Positions 46,499-57,681 of a stretch of 64,000 bases of DNA are shown in pieces. Source of the DNA: Echinometra lucunter (lineage: Eukaryota; Echinodermata; Echinoidea; Camarodonta; Echinometridae). A program made the position numbers and the translations under genes. The stretch spans positions 19,100,210-19,164,209 of the forward strand of contig CM057169.1 of assembly GCA_029962745.1 (NCBI GenBank), in the 5' to 3' direction. The notes below the pieces were generated by a model that was not told where the DNA came from, did no database searches, and saw only the letters and a program-made list of their open reading frames with translations. The number at the start of each line of letters is the position of its first letter. The stretch's first letter is position 1.

Positions 46499-46537
46499 CT
46501 CTGGTAGCACTGCCCTGGTAAGAGCCGGATCCAAGGC
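46499..46537 (-). other. Candidate microexon, copy B allele
   Basis: Identical to 27,473-27,511, with the same splice-like borders. Confidence 0.35.
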
Positions 46538-46653
46538 CTGTCCAGAAAAAAGAAAAATGAGAGAAAGGAGAGAAATCATGATTATTCTATGGCAACGGAC
46601 CAAAACATAAAGTGGGAAATTCAGTCAACATGACGGTAATTAGCAGCACTCAC

Positions 46654-46717
46654 TCCACGCTGGCGCCACCGCGTCTGCAAGCATCCACGGCGTGGCATCT
46701 TCAGTGTCACGCCTAGT
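46654..46717 (-). other. Candidate 64-nt exon, copy B allele
   Basis: Identical to 27,628-27,691, with the same borders and reading phase. Confidence 0.35.
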
Positions 46718-48175
46718 CTAGAAGGAAAAGGTCTTTAGACAACTTCTGTTTTATGCTATGGCCATACTTTATCGGGAATGAATGATTTATGGCAGAGACA
46801 GAAATGTAAGGCACTTGATATCCACTGCTAGAGATCAAGCCAGCTTCTCGCAGAATTTATATCCAGAGCATTGCGGCTCAAAGCATCATCAACTGCGAGC
46901 AGTAAACAGAAATGGAGAAGGCTTGATAGCGTGGTCATTACTTCAGTTGTGAAATGGCTTAAAGATCTTTTAAAAGAGGTTATAACCTAATTTGAATGAG
47001 TGAATGACACGACCTGATCATGTTTCAGAAAACTTGGAGTAAGTCTGTACTGCAAAGAAACTAAATCTACATGAGCAGTAGTTCAACAGAAAGCTTGACA
47101 GGTTGGTGATCAGTGGTGTAAAAAGCACTGAATCAATGTACAACATGGCCTGGTCATGTTTCACGAAACTTTAGATAGAGTAAAAGGGATACTGTGAAAT
47201 GCATATGAAGCTTCAACTATTAAGAGTTCTGTTCTCACAGCTGCTTTTCTGGAAACAGAGTTTAAAATGATAACCTGATTTGAATCAGATTACAACTGGG
47301 CTTGAATCCAGTTTAGCCTGATTTGAGTCAGATCACAATTTGATTTGATAAGGTGTCACATAATGATCAGCAATATATCTGAAAATAGATTTTTTTTAAA
47401 AGAACTGAACTACAAAATAGGAGGCTTGATAACTCAGTGGGTTGTAACAATAGCATTACAGCTTCAGACGTTACTTAAGGATTATCCAAAATTAGATTGA
47501 GAAATTATAACCAAAATTGATTTCTAAATCTATAGGATAAAGATTTACAAACAAATTTTGAAGTTGTCCCTGATTTAAGTCTAAGAATTTTAGAGTATGT
47601 ACCATATGATTTCAAATACATTAAATTCTGACACCAACAACTTTACAAACTTTACTTTCACTCTTACATGTACCATTTTAGAATTGATTTCCCATATATT
47701 ACATACATTTCATAAACCACATGAAGAAATATTGCTATCTACACAAACAACTATTTACACAAACAAAGAGAGAAATAATTCCAAAAACAAGTAGTTCATG
47801 AAGGCCTGTAAAAGTGTTGTGTGTAATCATCCCATTTCCGCATTAGAAAGTGTCTCCTTCCTCCTTCCAAATTTCTGTAGCACTCTAATGTGAAGTTTTT
47901 ATACTGTATTGTAAAACACAATTTATTTAAAATGCACAGGGAAAGGGGCTAATAACACTAAATTTTGTTTCCCCTCAAATATTACCTGGTTTGTTTTTTT
48001 ACCCAATCCCACGTCATAACTTCCTCTCTCCGTTCAACTCTCACCATCTCTTCCTCTCTTCCTCTATCTTTCCCTCGCTCTCGGCTCAACTCTCAATCTT
48101 TAACTAAATCCTGTCCAAATTTGTTTAGTCTGCCGTTTATATGCACCATTCCATCAGCCAAACATTATAAATTAC

Positions 48176-48318
48176 CCTCTCCCATACTCTTAGTGCATCC
48201 CCCTTCCCACGCTGCCTGCCGAGGCTGCATGAATGGGTGCGCTCGGCCGGAGCCGACATCGACTGTCTCGCATCATACGTGTTCTTCCGCAGCAGGATAC
48301 TTTTTCCGCCGTGTTCCT
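48176..48318 (-). other. Candidate 143-nt exon, copy B allele
   Basis: Allele of 29,603-29,745 with four substitutions, three of them silent in the proposed frame. Confidence 0.28.
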
Positions 48319-50667
48319 CTGACCTTTACCGTGTAGGAAACACATGAGTGATTAGCTGTCTGGGGCGGCTTTCATGCAGGCCCAATGTAAACGGCACTTG
48401 AATCTACCCCAAGCCAGGAATAATAACTCTGAGCAGTCATAAGCACTTGCTTCAACGAAAATTAGAAGGCCACCTACTTAGAGGGAAAGAGGAACATGAA
48501 ACGTGAGATATCCAAAAGATCAGCACTAAAAGTGTGACAGATTTCAAGGTATCCTAAATCACATGCCTTTACTGAGTGATCAATGTTTAGATTACATGAG
48601 GTGTAAAAGGAGCAGGTACATGTCAATTAGCTATTTTAGGGCCAGAAGGACTTTTATTCACAGCATTTAACAGAGTTAATGCCCTTCCAGCTCTTAACAT
48701 GCAACAACAACAAAAAGGAAACTTGTGACCTACTAGTATATGATATCACAGGGAGTAAGCAATACAGGATTCGGATTAACTTTTAATCCTTCTGCTCTTG
48801 CTAAATATGCCTTATGGTATAAAAATATTTCACAGTATTGTCACATTTCTTCAAGATATAAATCTAATGCTATGTTTATATCTAAACAAGATTAGTGCCC
48901 ATAAAAGTTATCCATTTTTTACTACAGAAAATTCTATACATCAAAATAAAATTGCAATTAAATTTATGTCCCAATAGGAAAGGCTACAATAACAACAAAA
49001 ACAGTGACCCCCTGGAATCTAAAATTGATATTCTGAGTATATTCTTTATTCTGTACAAGTAAACATACAAGTACATGAATTGTTTTCTTACCCTATTAAA
49101 AGTCAATCCTAATATGAATACTAATGTAATATGATCTAGAGTTAATGACTGTTCAGCAGTATACAAATGGTAAATAGTTCTTCTGAAATGAAATAAGATT
49201 GATCACTGAAAATAAACATACCAATGGCATTAAAAAAAAAACATTTAAGGTTCTTACTGAAAACAACTGATATTTGAGATACATTAGCTCTGACATATCA
49301 TTTGTTTTCATAAAGGCAGGGAACCTTTATTGCTACCATCCATGTTTATGAGACAGAGAAACTAATAATGAACTGCAAATGTCAATGATTTATGCTGGAC
49401 TGTGATAATGACGCTACTCAAAAATGTATATATCCCACACAGCGTGGTTTAATGACGCAGGTGGGTATGGTTTCGAGAGGTTCGGAGAATACAACAAATT
49501 GAATGGATTTTGTTTGCCATTTTCTTAATTGATGTAAAACTTGATGAGGATAATGTGAGCATGTTTTAATGAGCTCAAGGAAGAATGAAAGTACATTTCA
49601 TTGTGGCAGGACTGGTGTCATCATGTGCACTGATAGTTATAATAGCAGTAGTACTGCAGTTATATGTGGTAGCAGAACATAAAACTATACAATAAACTTG
49701 AAGTAATACTTGAATGATTAAATAGACAAGTTATCTTCATATTTATACATTTTCTGTATTTTATAATGGGTTTCAGGTTTTGAAAGTGTAAAATGATGTA
49801 TTTTGGTACAGTTTTTGTCAATCAGTATAATAAAACAAATATTTCATATTCAGCAATTGAGTCCCTGGGTGGCAAAGTGAATTAATGTGATATAGTCTTT
49901 TATACAAATACATGTAAGGAATGCTTTGACATTTTATCAAAATTCCCATTTGTAGAATTGACAAAGAAACTTACTAGCAAGTAGGTCAAATATCTTCCTT
50001 AGATATGAACATATTCTAGTCAAAATTGATACAATTCTAATAAAACTGACCACATTCTAGTAAAATGATTTGACTATAAATCACCAGATCCCATCTATTC
50101 TATTCAAATTTGACTAGATTCTCATGAATATGACCAGTATTCTAATGAAAATGAACAAGACTTTTACTAAAATTCTAGTAAATTTCACTACAATCAAGTC
50201 AAGGTAAGGTTGGTGCCTGTATTATCCAGTGATGTAGTCAAATTATTTTACTACAATCTAGTCATTTTTACTAGAATTGTGTACAATTTGACTAGAACAA
50301 TATTGTAGTCAGTCAAATTTAACCAGATTCGTTTTCAGATTGTACATTCTTAAATGCTGACAAATAGAAAACTTTATAGTTTTATAGAAAATTCAGAAAA
50401 TATCTTGTATTATTTTACAGGAAATGTGTTTTTTCAGTTCTATCTACATTCAAGAAGCCAAAAAGGAAGTTTCCTCAAACCTGATGCCAACATGATAAAC
50501 ATCGTCCGTAACACCTGCGTTAGTTTCACATTCCATTTTTTCCAATAACAAAATCAAATGAATAAATTATAACACTTACACAAGAAAGAACACTGCCAAG
50601 CCCCAGCTGTAAATATGATTATCATACATGTGAAGCTCTTCACTGAGGTCCACAACATCATATGCAC
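48319..50667. other. Copy B stretch, no gene recognised
   Basis: Counterpart of 29,746-32,121, including the CTAGT/ACTAG cluster at about 50,010-50,330. Confidence 0.5.
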
Positions 50668-50671
50668 TTAA

Positions 50672-51074
50672 CCCATTCGTGACAGAGGTCCACATTTTGT
50701 GGTTTGGCCTAATATCTTTTGATGCAAAGCCCTAAAAATCATACCAAATACATGAGCAGAAAGAGCGAAAAAATCTACATTTACTGTGCCCATTTTGGTT
50801 GCGTCAATATTTGTTGCTTGATGCTGAAAATTTTTCAAAGGAAAATAAGCATTAAAATCCTTAAATTGGCAATGTGATAGAAAAGTTTAAAATCACCATT
50901 TTCCCCTGCAAATTGGCAACTTTTTGACTTATCATAATTTCTGTCAATTTATATTCAATTCAGATACATGTTTTATAAGACAAATGTAACAATAAAAGAA
51001 AAATGTTGGTGTTGCCAATTTGAAGAATAAAAGCTGATCAAATTAGGCTTTAAATAATTCCTGTCACAAATGGG
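50672..51074 (+). mobile_element. TTAA-flanked MITE, family A, 403 bp (copy B only)
   Basis: Flanked by TTAA at 50,668-50,671 and 51,075-51,078, with ends CCCATTCGTGACAG / CTGTCACAAATGGG. Copy A has a single TTAA at 32,122-32,125 (ATGCAC|TTAA|GAGGTATT). It is close in sequence to the 19,527 copy, so both inserted recently and independently. Confidence 0.92.
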
Positions 51075-51177
51075 TTAAGAGGTATTCCTCACAACAGACT
51101 TTGATGAATACTTGCGTGTGTACTGTGTTATGTGAATACACTATGTAATGTGTTATATGTGGTATACAAAAACTGCT

Positions 51178-51261
51178 CATCATTATTATCATTATCATAA
51201 TTATTATCATTATCATCATCATTATCATCATCATCATTATTATTATTATTATTATTTTTAT
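51178..51261. repeat. (TTA/ATC)n microsatellite, short allele (copy B)
   Basis: Allele of 32,222-32,399, about half as long. Confidence 0.9.
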
Positions 51262-51779
51262 TAATTTTACGATTGTCAGGGACAGAGCATAAGACATAAG
51301 TCCAACCACTGAAGGGGCACTAGAATCAATGGGGGTGGGGAATTTGTCTTACTTTGTGAATGACATGTGAATTAAAGCAATCAAAAGGAAAAGCAACAGA
51401 TAAAGAGAGAAAGAAAGAGAGAGGGAGAGAGAAATAGGTGCTTTTAGAGCCTTTCATCAATTTATCCTTTCCTCCCCCCTCCCCCACCCCCCCCCCCCAC
51501 CATTCATAGACAGGGCACATGCTCCTAACGCCAATTATTACGCCATACATGATAGTATACTGTACACACTCAGATTAACTTTCTATGGACTGCTAGAGCA
51601 GAGCCTTCCACAATGTCTTTATTCTCGTTCATTCAATATTCAGGTTATCTTCGCCTCTAGTACAGCATCAAGGGAGGACCAGAATACAAACTGGTGGTCG
51701 AAGATGAGTAAAAATTGACCTTTAAACTATCCCGAGAGGAACTGAGGTGGCCTTCTCATCGACACTGGGCAATCAGGCA

Positions 51780-52125
51780 TGGAGAGAGAGAAAGAGGGGG
51801 AGAGATAGAGAGAAGAGGGGAAGAGAGGGGAGGGGAAGAGGAGAGAGAGAAAAAAATACAGAGAGAGATGGAGAGAGGTGGGAGACAATGGATATGCATG
51901 GGGTAAAGGGAAAGGGAAAGAAGGGCAAAGAAAAACCAGAGAAAAGAGGAAGTAGAGAGGTTGGGGTGAGGGAGAGAGAGAAGGAGAGGAGAAAGAGAAG
52001 AGAGAGAGAGAGAGGGAGATGGGGTGAAGGAAAGAAGGGAGGAGAGAGAATGAGCTGGAGAGGAAAAGGAGAAATGGGAAAGATGAGGGAGAGAAAAAGA
52101 GAGGGAGACAGAGAGAAAGTATGAA
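51780..52125. repeat. Purine-rich (GA)n tract
   Basis: GAGA/GGGA-rich sequence continuing past the end of homology with copy A. The 125-codon plus and 214-codon minus frames over it are low-complexity artefacts. Confidence 0.85.
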
Positions 52126-53017
52126 ACCTCAACACACAAACACATACAGCGGTAAGAGATAAGAAGATTCTTCATATCACTCAAATTCGCATTTGAAATA
52201 CATGTAGGCAAGAGGGATTCAGAATTGCAAACACCTTTTTTTCTACACGATACTGCACAAATTTGTCCTCTTTCTCTTCTATTCATGGACAATGCATCGT
52301 TGGCTGTGTTGAGATGTACTACCCAGCACAGGCAGATTGAATTCTCCAAATATACATGCATACCTGTATATTCTGCCACAAATAAAATGTCCATTTTCAT
52401 TCCTCTATTTTAACCTCCAAAGCCACTGCCTTCAATGTGGTTTGTGCGGGAAAATTACAAATTCTACTTGTGGTTCCCTATAATGTACAAAATATACAGT
52501 AAAATCTCCCTGATCATGACCATTCTAACCATATAACTTCTTATTTTCCCCTTTCAAATTCCTTTTTCTCAAAAGAATTCTAAAACATATACTTAAATCA
52601 TGAATGAATTAATCACTGCAAACAGTTATATCCTGTTCTTATTCATTCTGTAATATATTTTCAGTAATTGATTTCCGAAGTCTGTCTTTTTTGCTCCTCA
52701 AAAGCTCTGCTGTGCTGCTCTGCTTTTTTCCAATAAAAACGCTTGTCTTTCACATATTTTCATGTCAGTATCCAATTTCAAGAAATTTTCAGTAATATTC
52801 TTTTGTAAATATTCCTCTCCCTTCCCCCTGACACGGCCTTGTTTTTCTGACTAGAATACTGATTTTTCTCATCTTTTAACATCTCCCACCAGATCGAGCA
52901 TGATCTCCCAGAAAAACTAATAAAATCCTCTACAAGCTTTCATCAATAACCTTAATCAGAGTTAAATGGAATCGATCTCATTTTTCCCTCTTCCTTTTCC
53001 CAATAAGCTGTCCTCAC
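52126..53017. other. Sequence without a recognisable gene
   Basis: Nothing identified on either strand. Confidence 0.5.
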
Positions 53018-53143
53018 ATGCTGACATGCCATGCAATTCAATCTCGTTGCATTCTTTCATCCAAACGTCCAATCGTTTGGGATCTTTCCTCAAATTCACA
53101 ACCGTACGCTCCCACGGAAACTGATCAATATTCATGTCATCGG
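53018..53143 (-). other. Candidate 126-nt exon, minus strand
   Basis: On the minus strand an acceptor-like TTTTGGCTTTCAG ends above 53,143 and a donor-like GTGAGG follows 53,018. The frame is open for 41 codons and reads DDMNIDQFPWERTVVNLRKD, then PKRLDVWMKECNEIELHGMS. The composition looks protein-like, but the acceptor falls inside the dispersed hairpin repeat at 53,148-53,206. The frame also stays open beyond both borders, so this may be chance. No family is recognised. Confidence 0.2.
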
Positions 53144-53147
53144 CTGA

Positions 53148-53206
53148 AAGCCAAAAGGGAATTAACTGTGCGTAAAACGATACACGTTAACGCCTTTCTG
53201 GTTCCC
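53148..53206. repeat. Short hairpin repeat, related to 3,083-3,144
   Basis: CCAAAAGGGAATTAACTGTG followed by GTTAACGCCTTTCTGG forms an imperfect hairpin. It shares order and most bases with the module at 3,083-3,144. Confidence 0.5.
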
Positions 53207-53221
53207 AACCGATGATGTGAG

Positions 53222-53238
53222 GAACTACGAACCAGTGC

Positions 53239-53279
<41 letters not shown>

Positions 53280-53280
53280 G
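53222..53280. repeat. (CT)n microsatellite
   Basis: Near-perfect CT run with one TATC interruption. Confidence 0.95.
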
Positions 53281-53300
53281 CACTTAAAGCCAATTTTTAC

Positions 53301-53413
53301 CTGCGACGGTAAAAAATCGCAAACTTGCTGACAATGGTAATGGTATTCACGGTATCAAGGTTATGGAATAGGTCCTCGAGGAGTGATTCACGCAATGTTG
53401 CAGTAGTTCTCAT
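53301..53413 (-). other. Weak candidate start exon, minus strand
   Basis: An ATG at 53,411-53,413, preceded in frame by TAG, opens a 37-codon frame (MRTTATLRESLLEDLFHNLD, then a mostly hydrophobic end). It runs to a donor-like CGTCGCAG|GTAAAA. Its exit phase does not fit the entry phase of the 53,018-53,143 candidate, so the two do not join into one transcript as drawn. It is recorded only as a hypothesis. Confidence 0.12.
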
Positions 53414-53783
53414 CTACCTCATTAATTAACCATGGCGAAAAGCCGTTGATTGGCAGTCCGGGTTGGGCTCGTCAGGTAAAAGAATCGGGTCAGTTTCTTG
53501 GCAAGGTGCCAACGTGTACTATTTGCGCATTTCCGTCCTCCCAATTTTCCCCATTCAATGATTTTCAAATCACGGGATGATATTCTATTATAGCTCAATG
53601 ATTTCTATACAATTCTGGCATTGAGAATAGATATTGATTCCAGAGGGTACGGTGGTTTGGATAATAGAGCAGTAGTAACAAGAGATTTGTAAAAATATTG
53701 ATACAAAATGTGTGTAACATAATGACCAAATGAATTCCAACATTGTTTTCTATAGAAGGGTGGCATGGGTCAAGCCACTAAGA

Positions 53784-53812
53784 GGGGGGGGGGGGGGGGG
53801 GGGGGCGCTCTG
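53784..53812. repeat. Poly-G run
   Basis: A single-base G tract of about 25 bp, likely polymorphic and error-prone. Confidence 0.9.
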
Positions 53813-53960
53813 GTCACACTCCGGAAATAAAATGGACGAGTGAGTCTTATCACCTGCTTTTCTTGTCCTTTCCCTCCTGTCTTTCCTTTTCCTTTCCTTT
53901 TTCTTTTCTTTTCTATTCTGTTTCCTTTTTCTCAAAATTTGCTTGGAAGGCATGTTACCC

Positions 53961-54049
53961 CCCAACCCACCCTGAACCCCTCCCCAACCTACCCTAAACC
54001 CCTCCCCAACCTACCCTGAACCCCCTCCCTCACCTCACCCAGAACCCCC
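53961..54049 (+). repeat. 22-23-bp minisatellite, four units
   Basis: The unit CCCAACCTACCCTGAACCC plus CTC repeats at 53,961, 53,983, 54,005 and 54,028, the last unit degenerate. It is C-rich on this strand with very few G. Confidence 0.85.
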
Positions 54050-54121
54050 AACCTGTTGCCTTGTCCTTCTCAATTTTTTTACCACAAGATAACACAAAAT
54101 AAATTGAGATAATGCTATCTA

Positions 54122-54366
54122 CAGTAGTGTAGCTAGGGTCTCGACATTGAAGGGGCACAGGGAACATGGAGGAAGGATGGGCAGGCATAAATCCTACTCT
54201 CCAAAATAAAATGCACGAGGGGTACCATGTGGTCTATTTCCTCATTCTTTTATCCTCTCCCTTTCCTTATCCTTTTTACCCCATTTCTTTCTGTTCCTTT
54301 TTTCCCCTCAAAGTTTAGTTCAAGAGGATATGCCCCCACCCTTTACCCCCTGTAGCTATGCCCCTC
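54122..54366. mobile_element. Possible hAT-like MITE, ~245 bp
   Basis: The left end CAGTAGTGTAGCTAGGG and the right end, reverse-complemented GAGGGGCATAGCTACAGGG, share a TAGCTA core and resemble the CAGxGGCGTAGCTA ends of hAT repeats. Target duplications were not resolved and the boundaries are approximate. Confidence 0.4.
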
Positions 54367-54639
54367 TCAACTTCCTACAGGAAGATTACACTAAGCCCCA
54401 ATGATTTTGGCTTTTAATATTAAAAATTTCAAGGAACAAATTTCAAGGAAATGGGCCTCTAACAGAGACATAATATCCATATATTCACCCAGGTCTCTCC
54501 CAAGTAATCTCTTACTCTTCTAAGATAAATGGCCAGATTTAAATCATTAATAACCCCCTTTGGACCTGAGCCACTGTCAATTCTGACCTTTAAAGAAGTA
54601 GGATGAGAATGTGCAAGGAATTTTGTCATCTTCCTTCCT

Positions 54640-55620
54640 GTTATGATTTTTTTTTTTTTTCAGGTAAGGAGCAAAACATTCTGGGGTGGATAGAGGGGGG
54701 AAAAAAAGGAGGGGGGTATCACATTCTTCAAAGTGTCACAAAATTGTGTGTGCATGATGTGTGACAGGGGGCAGCAATGTCACTAAAATTTCCCCTGGAA
54801 TTTCCCCTATAATCATTTTAGGAAAGGAATTCACAAAGAACTAGAACATGGATGAGGAAAGGCAAAGGGTAATAAGCTGAATCCAATCAATTATTTTATA
54901 ATTTCAAAACAAATACAATAAATTTCATTATTTCAAGCAGTTATACATATAACTATGTATATTCTGAAAGCAATTAAATATCTACAGCTGCCTCTAATTC
55001 ACTTTATTTGCTCTTTATTCTGCCTTTCCTCTACTTAATCTTTCTCTCCTTCCCCTTTCCTTTCTCCCTCCTCTAATACTTAACCATTCTTTCCCCTACC
55101 TAACAACTCATGATACTTTCTCACTCCCCTTTCCCTCTCCTCTCTTGCTGTCTCTCTTGTCCTCTGTTCTTCTCTACTCTTACCCCCTCCCTCTAACCCT
55201 GCCTCTCTCAGTCTCTCTCCCTTTTCATCTTCCTCTCTCTCTCTCTCTCTCTCTACCTACCTATATCATTACTCTACACTAACTATCCCTCCACCCCTTA
55301 CCCCTAGGTGTTTTCTTCCTTCTCCGAATCCCCTATTCTATCTCTCTCTTTCCTTCTCCAACTGCCCCTTCTCTCTCTCCCCCCCCCCCCCTCTTTCTCT
55401 GTATTTCACTCACTTCTCCAATACCCTCTTTCATTCTCTCTAAATGTTCCCCCCAACTTCCCTCATTTTTTCTATGATGCATACATGTTGAAAACTAATC
55501 TCAAAACCTCACATGATTTCATTAGTGAAACCTAATATTAATCTTAGGGGCCCCCCTCATCCTCTTCTACTTGTGATATCTATTTTCTCACTACTAAGCC
55601 TTCTCCTACCCCCCCCCCTT
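54640..55620. repeat. Pyrimidine-rich and homopolymer tracts
   Basis: A T run near 54,646-54,660, A/G patches to 54,720, then CT-rich sequence at 55,020-55,450 and C runs at 55,379-55,391 and 55,610-55,618. No gene is supported. Confidence 0.75.
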
Positions 55621-55951
55621 CCACTGTGCCCCATACCTAATGACAACATATGAACACTGCCCTGCAGAGCGATATTCTATCTAGCCACTTTTCACAGCTG
55701 CCCCCCCCCCCCCAATTTTTACCCATTATTCTTGGAGTTAGTGGTTTAGGAGGTTTATAGAAAAAAAAAAGAAAACCTAAGACCACACAATTACAAGATT
55801 TATAGGATCAAATCTGCCTACATGTACATAGGAATTTCATTGATCCATGCTGTTTTGCCACCAAGAGGCAAAACCGGATGCTTTTGGCCTCAGCGATTTC
55901 TTTTCCCTTACTTCATATGCCATTCATTTACTCTGAAAATGTGGGTGTTAA

Positions 55952-56466
55952 GGCTTTTACTAAACACTCGGGTCGCATTGCGCTGGAAAACACTCGGGTC
56001 GCGGCTCGCTGGGTATGGGGAGCCAAGTGTTAACTAAGTTATTCGGTCCAAAACTGCACAATTTAGTGTCAAAAGTTCACTCAAAACTTTATTTATTTAT
56101 AGAATTCATGAACAGTGAACCATTTCGTTACAAAATGAAATGCAACAGATGATTTTGCAACAAAAACCTCCCCAATATGAATAAACAGACATGATTTATA
56201 ATTATGATCTCTCATTAAGTCTGCTATATTCACTTCGCCTGGGCTTTGACTTTGTTTCGTTACAAACACTTTGTGCATAGCAGAGGGCGGGAGGATCAGT
56301 TTACTAGAATATGCTTGTGGACGTTGCTATGTGAGTTTTGGTTAAAATCACTGTACACTGACTGTAGTTTTTGGACCGAATAACCTAACACTTGGCGCAC
56401 CATACCCAGCGAGTCGCGACCCGAGTGGTTTCCAGCGCGACGCGACCTGACTGCTTAGTAAAAGCC
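55952..56466. mobile_element. DNA element with ~110-bp inverted repeats and 8-bp target duplication, 515 bp
   Basis: GGTGTTAA at 55,944-55,951 is repeated at 56,467-56,474. The inner ends are inverted: GGCTTTTACTAA, then CACTCGGGTCGC, GCGCTGGAAA, CTCGCTGGGTATGG, GCCAAGTGTTA, TTATTCGGTCC. Each block is found in mirror order on the right, giving arms of about 110 bp with some mismatches. The centre has no transposase. An 8-bp duplication would fit hAT, P or Merlin types. The GG start favours none decisively. Confidence 0.88.
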
Positions 56467-56515
56467 GGTGTTAATGGGGTTGGGATGGGGGGGGGTGCGG
56501 CTCCATATGTAAACA

Positions 56516-56562
56516 AGCCTTATTATTAATAATTATATATTATTAATAATTACTCCACTAAC
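56516..56562. repeat. AT-rich inverted repeat
   Basis: ATTATTAATAATTA is followed within a few bases by its inverted copy, giving a near-palindrome between the TIR element and the TTAA element. Confidence 0.6.
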
Positions 56563-56614
56563 TTATGTTTCAAGAGGTGAAGAGGGGCTTACTATTACAA
56601 GCCTCGCTTTTTAA

Positions 56615-57022
56615 CCCATTCATGACAGGAATTATTTAAAGCCTAATTTGATCAGCTTTTATTCCTCAAATTGGCAGCACCAGCATTTTTATTTCACTGC
56701 TACATTTTATTTATAAAACGTCATGTATCAGAAATGAATATAAATTGACAGAAATTATGATGATAAGTCAAAAAGTTGCCAATTTGCAGGGGAAAACGGT
56801 GATTTTAAACTTTCTATCGCATTGCCAATTTAAGGATTTTAATGTTTATTTTCCTTTTAAAAAGTTTCAGCATCAAACAACGAATATTGATGCAACCAAA
56901 ATGGGCACAGTTCGTGTAGAATTTTTTGCTCTTTCTGCTCATGTATTTGGTATGATTTTTAGGGCTTTGCATTAAAAGATATTAGGCCAAACCACAAAAT
57001 GTGGACCTCGGTCACGAATGGG
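56615..57022 (-). mobile_element. TTAA-flanked MITE, family A, 408 bp, opposite orientation
   Basis: Flanked by TTAA at 56,611-56,614 and 57,023-57,026. The ends are CCCATTCATGACAG and GGTCACGAATGGG (degenerate). The interior is the reverse complement of the 19,527 element (AAGCCTAATTTGATCAGC first). The 76-codon frame at 56,745-56,975 is a by-product and not a gene. Confidence 0.9.
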
Positions 57023-57026
57023 TTAA

Positions 57027-57242
57027 TAAGCCCCTTGGTTTCACATGTTATACACTTTTTGTGCTGTCAATAATGTTCAAACAGTCATATCCACTCAATT
57101 GTAAATAATGTAACAAACTACTTATTATTATTTGTAACATTGTTAAAAGCTTGTATACTTTGTTATATTGTTTGTTCTTTTGTATATGTACCAACATGTG
57201 GAAATCAATCAATCAATCAATCAAATCAATCAATCAATCAAT
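57027..57242 (+). mobile_element. LINE-like 3' UTR with (AATC)n tail
   Basis: A T-rich 3'-UTR-like stretch (TTTGTTATATTGTTTGTTC, then TGTACCAACATGTGGAAATC) ends in AATC repeats at about 57,206-57,242. Short-oligomer tails of this kind are typical of non-LTR 3' ends. No ORF2 remnant is recognised, so the assignment is tentative. Confidence 0.45.
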
Positions 57243-57630
57243 GTCTTTAATAGTCACTTTCTTTATAGTATTTTGATTACATACATCCCTTGTACAATGT
57301 TCTAGGGTGTGTAATCCATCGATGAAAATGCTAAACTGTAGAATGGTCAGTTACAATTTACTAAAGGTTCTGATGAGCTCAAATCAACCAACATGAGAAT
57401 GAGAGTGATGTCCTTCTAGCTCTCAAATGGCTAAACAAATTCAACACAACACACATGAAATTAATAAGTGTGAATATAACTCCTGTAAAGCCTGTCTCTT
57501 AATAAGATACCTCTCCAGCTATACAAGAAAACAAAAATAGCTTTAGGTCAGGGATTAATGAAGTAGCTAGACTTAAATTGAAGCTTGTTAACAAGAACTC
57601 GTCCTGATTTGTTGATCTTTCTGTCTCCAG

Positions 57631-57681
57631 AGAGTAAAACCGATAATATCAGCCGCAGGCGTTCCGCACGTCCGAACGCAG
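57631..57681 (+). other. Candidate 51-nt exon, plus strand
   Basis: A strong acceptor (GATCTTTCTGTCTCCAG) precedes the segment and a donor (GTAGGATT) follows it after CGAACGCAG. The length is 17 codons. Phase 0 reads RVKPIISAAGVPHVRTQ, and one other phase is also open. The CpG-rich segment stands out from AT-rich surroundings. Its strand is opposite to that of the other candidate exons, so it would belong to a different gene. The product is unknown. Confidence 0.3.

Larger units (their letters stand above)
33452..51840 (+). repeat. Copy B of the ~18-kb direct repeat (probable allelic duplicate)
   Basis: Colinear with 15,271-32,951 at a few percent divergence by eye. It alone carries the insertions at 36,091, 43,287, 46,195 and 50,672, and has exact empty sites at 38,218-38,221 (TTAA-A) and 47,220-47,223 (TTAA-B). 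Copy B continues without a break into unique sequence beyond 51,840, as copy A does leftward from 15,271. This layout is expected if both represent one locus. Confidence 0.9.

Noticed and set aside
53961..54049. Telomere-like CCCTAAACCC words
   Set aside because: They occur inside a 22-bp minisatellite in which only one unit reads CCCTAAACCC, so it is not a telomeric array.
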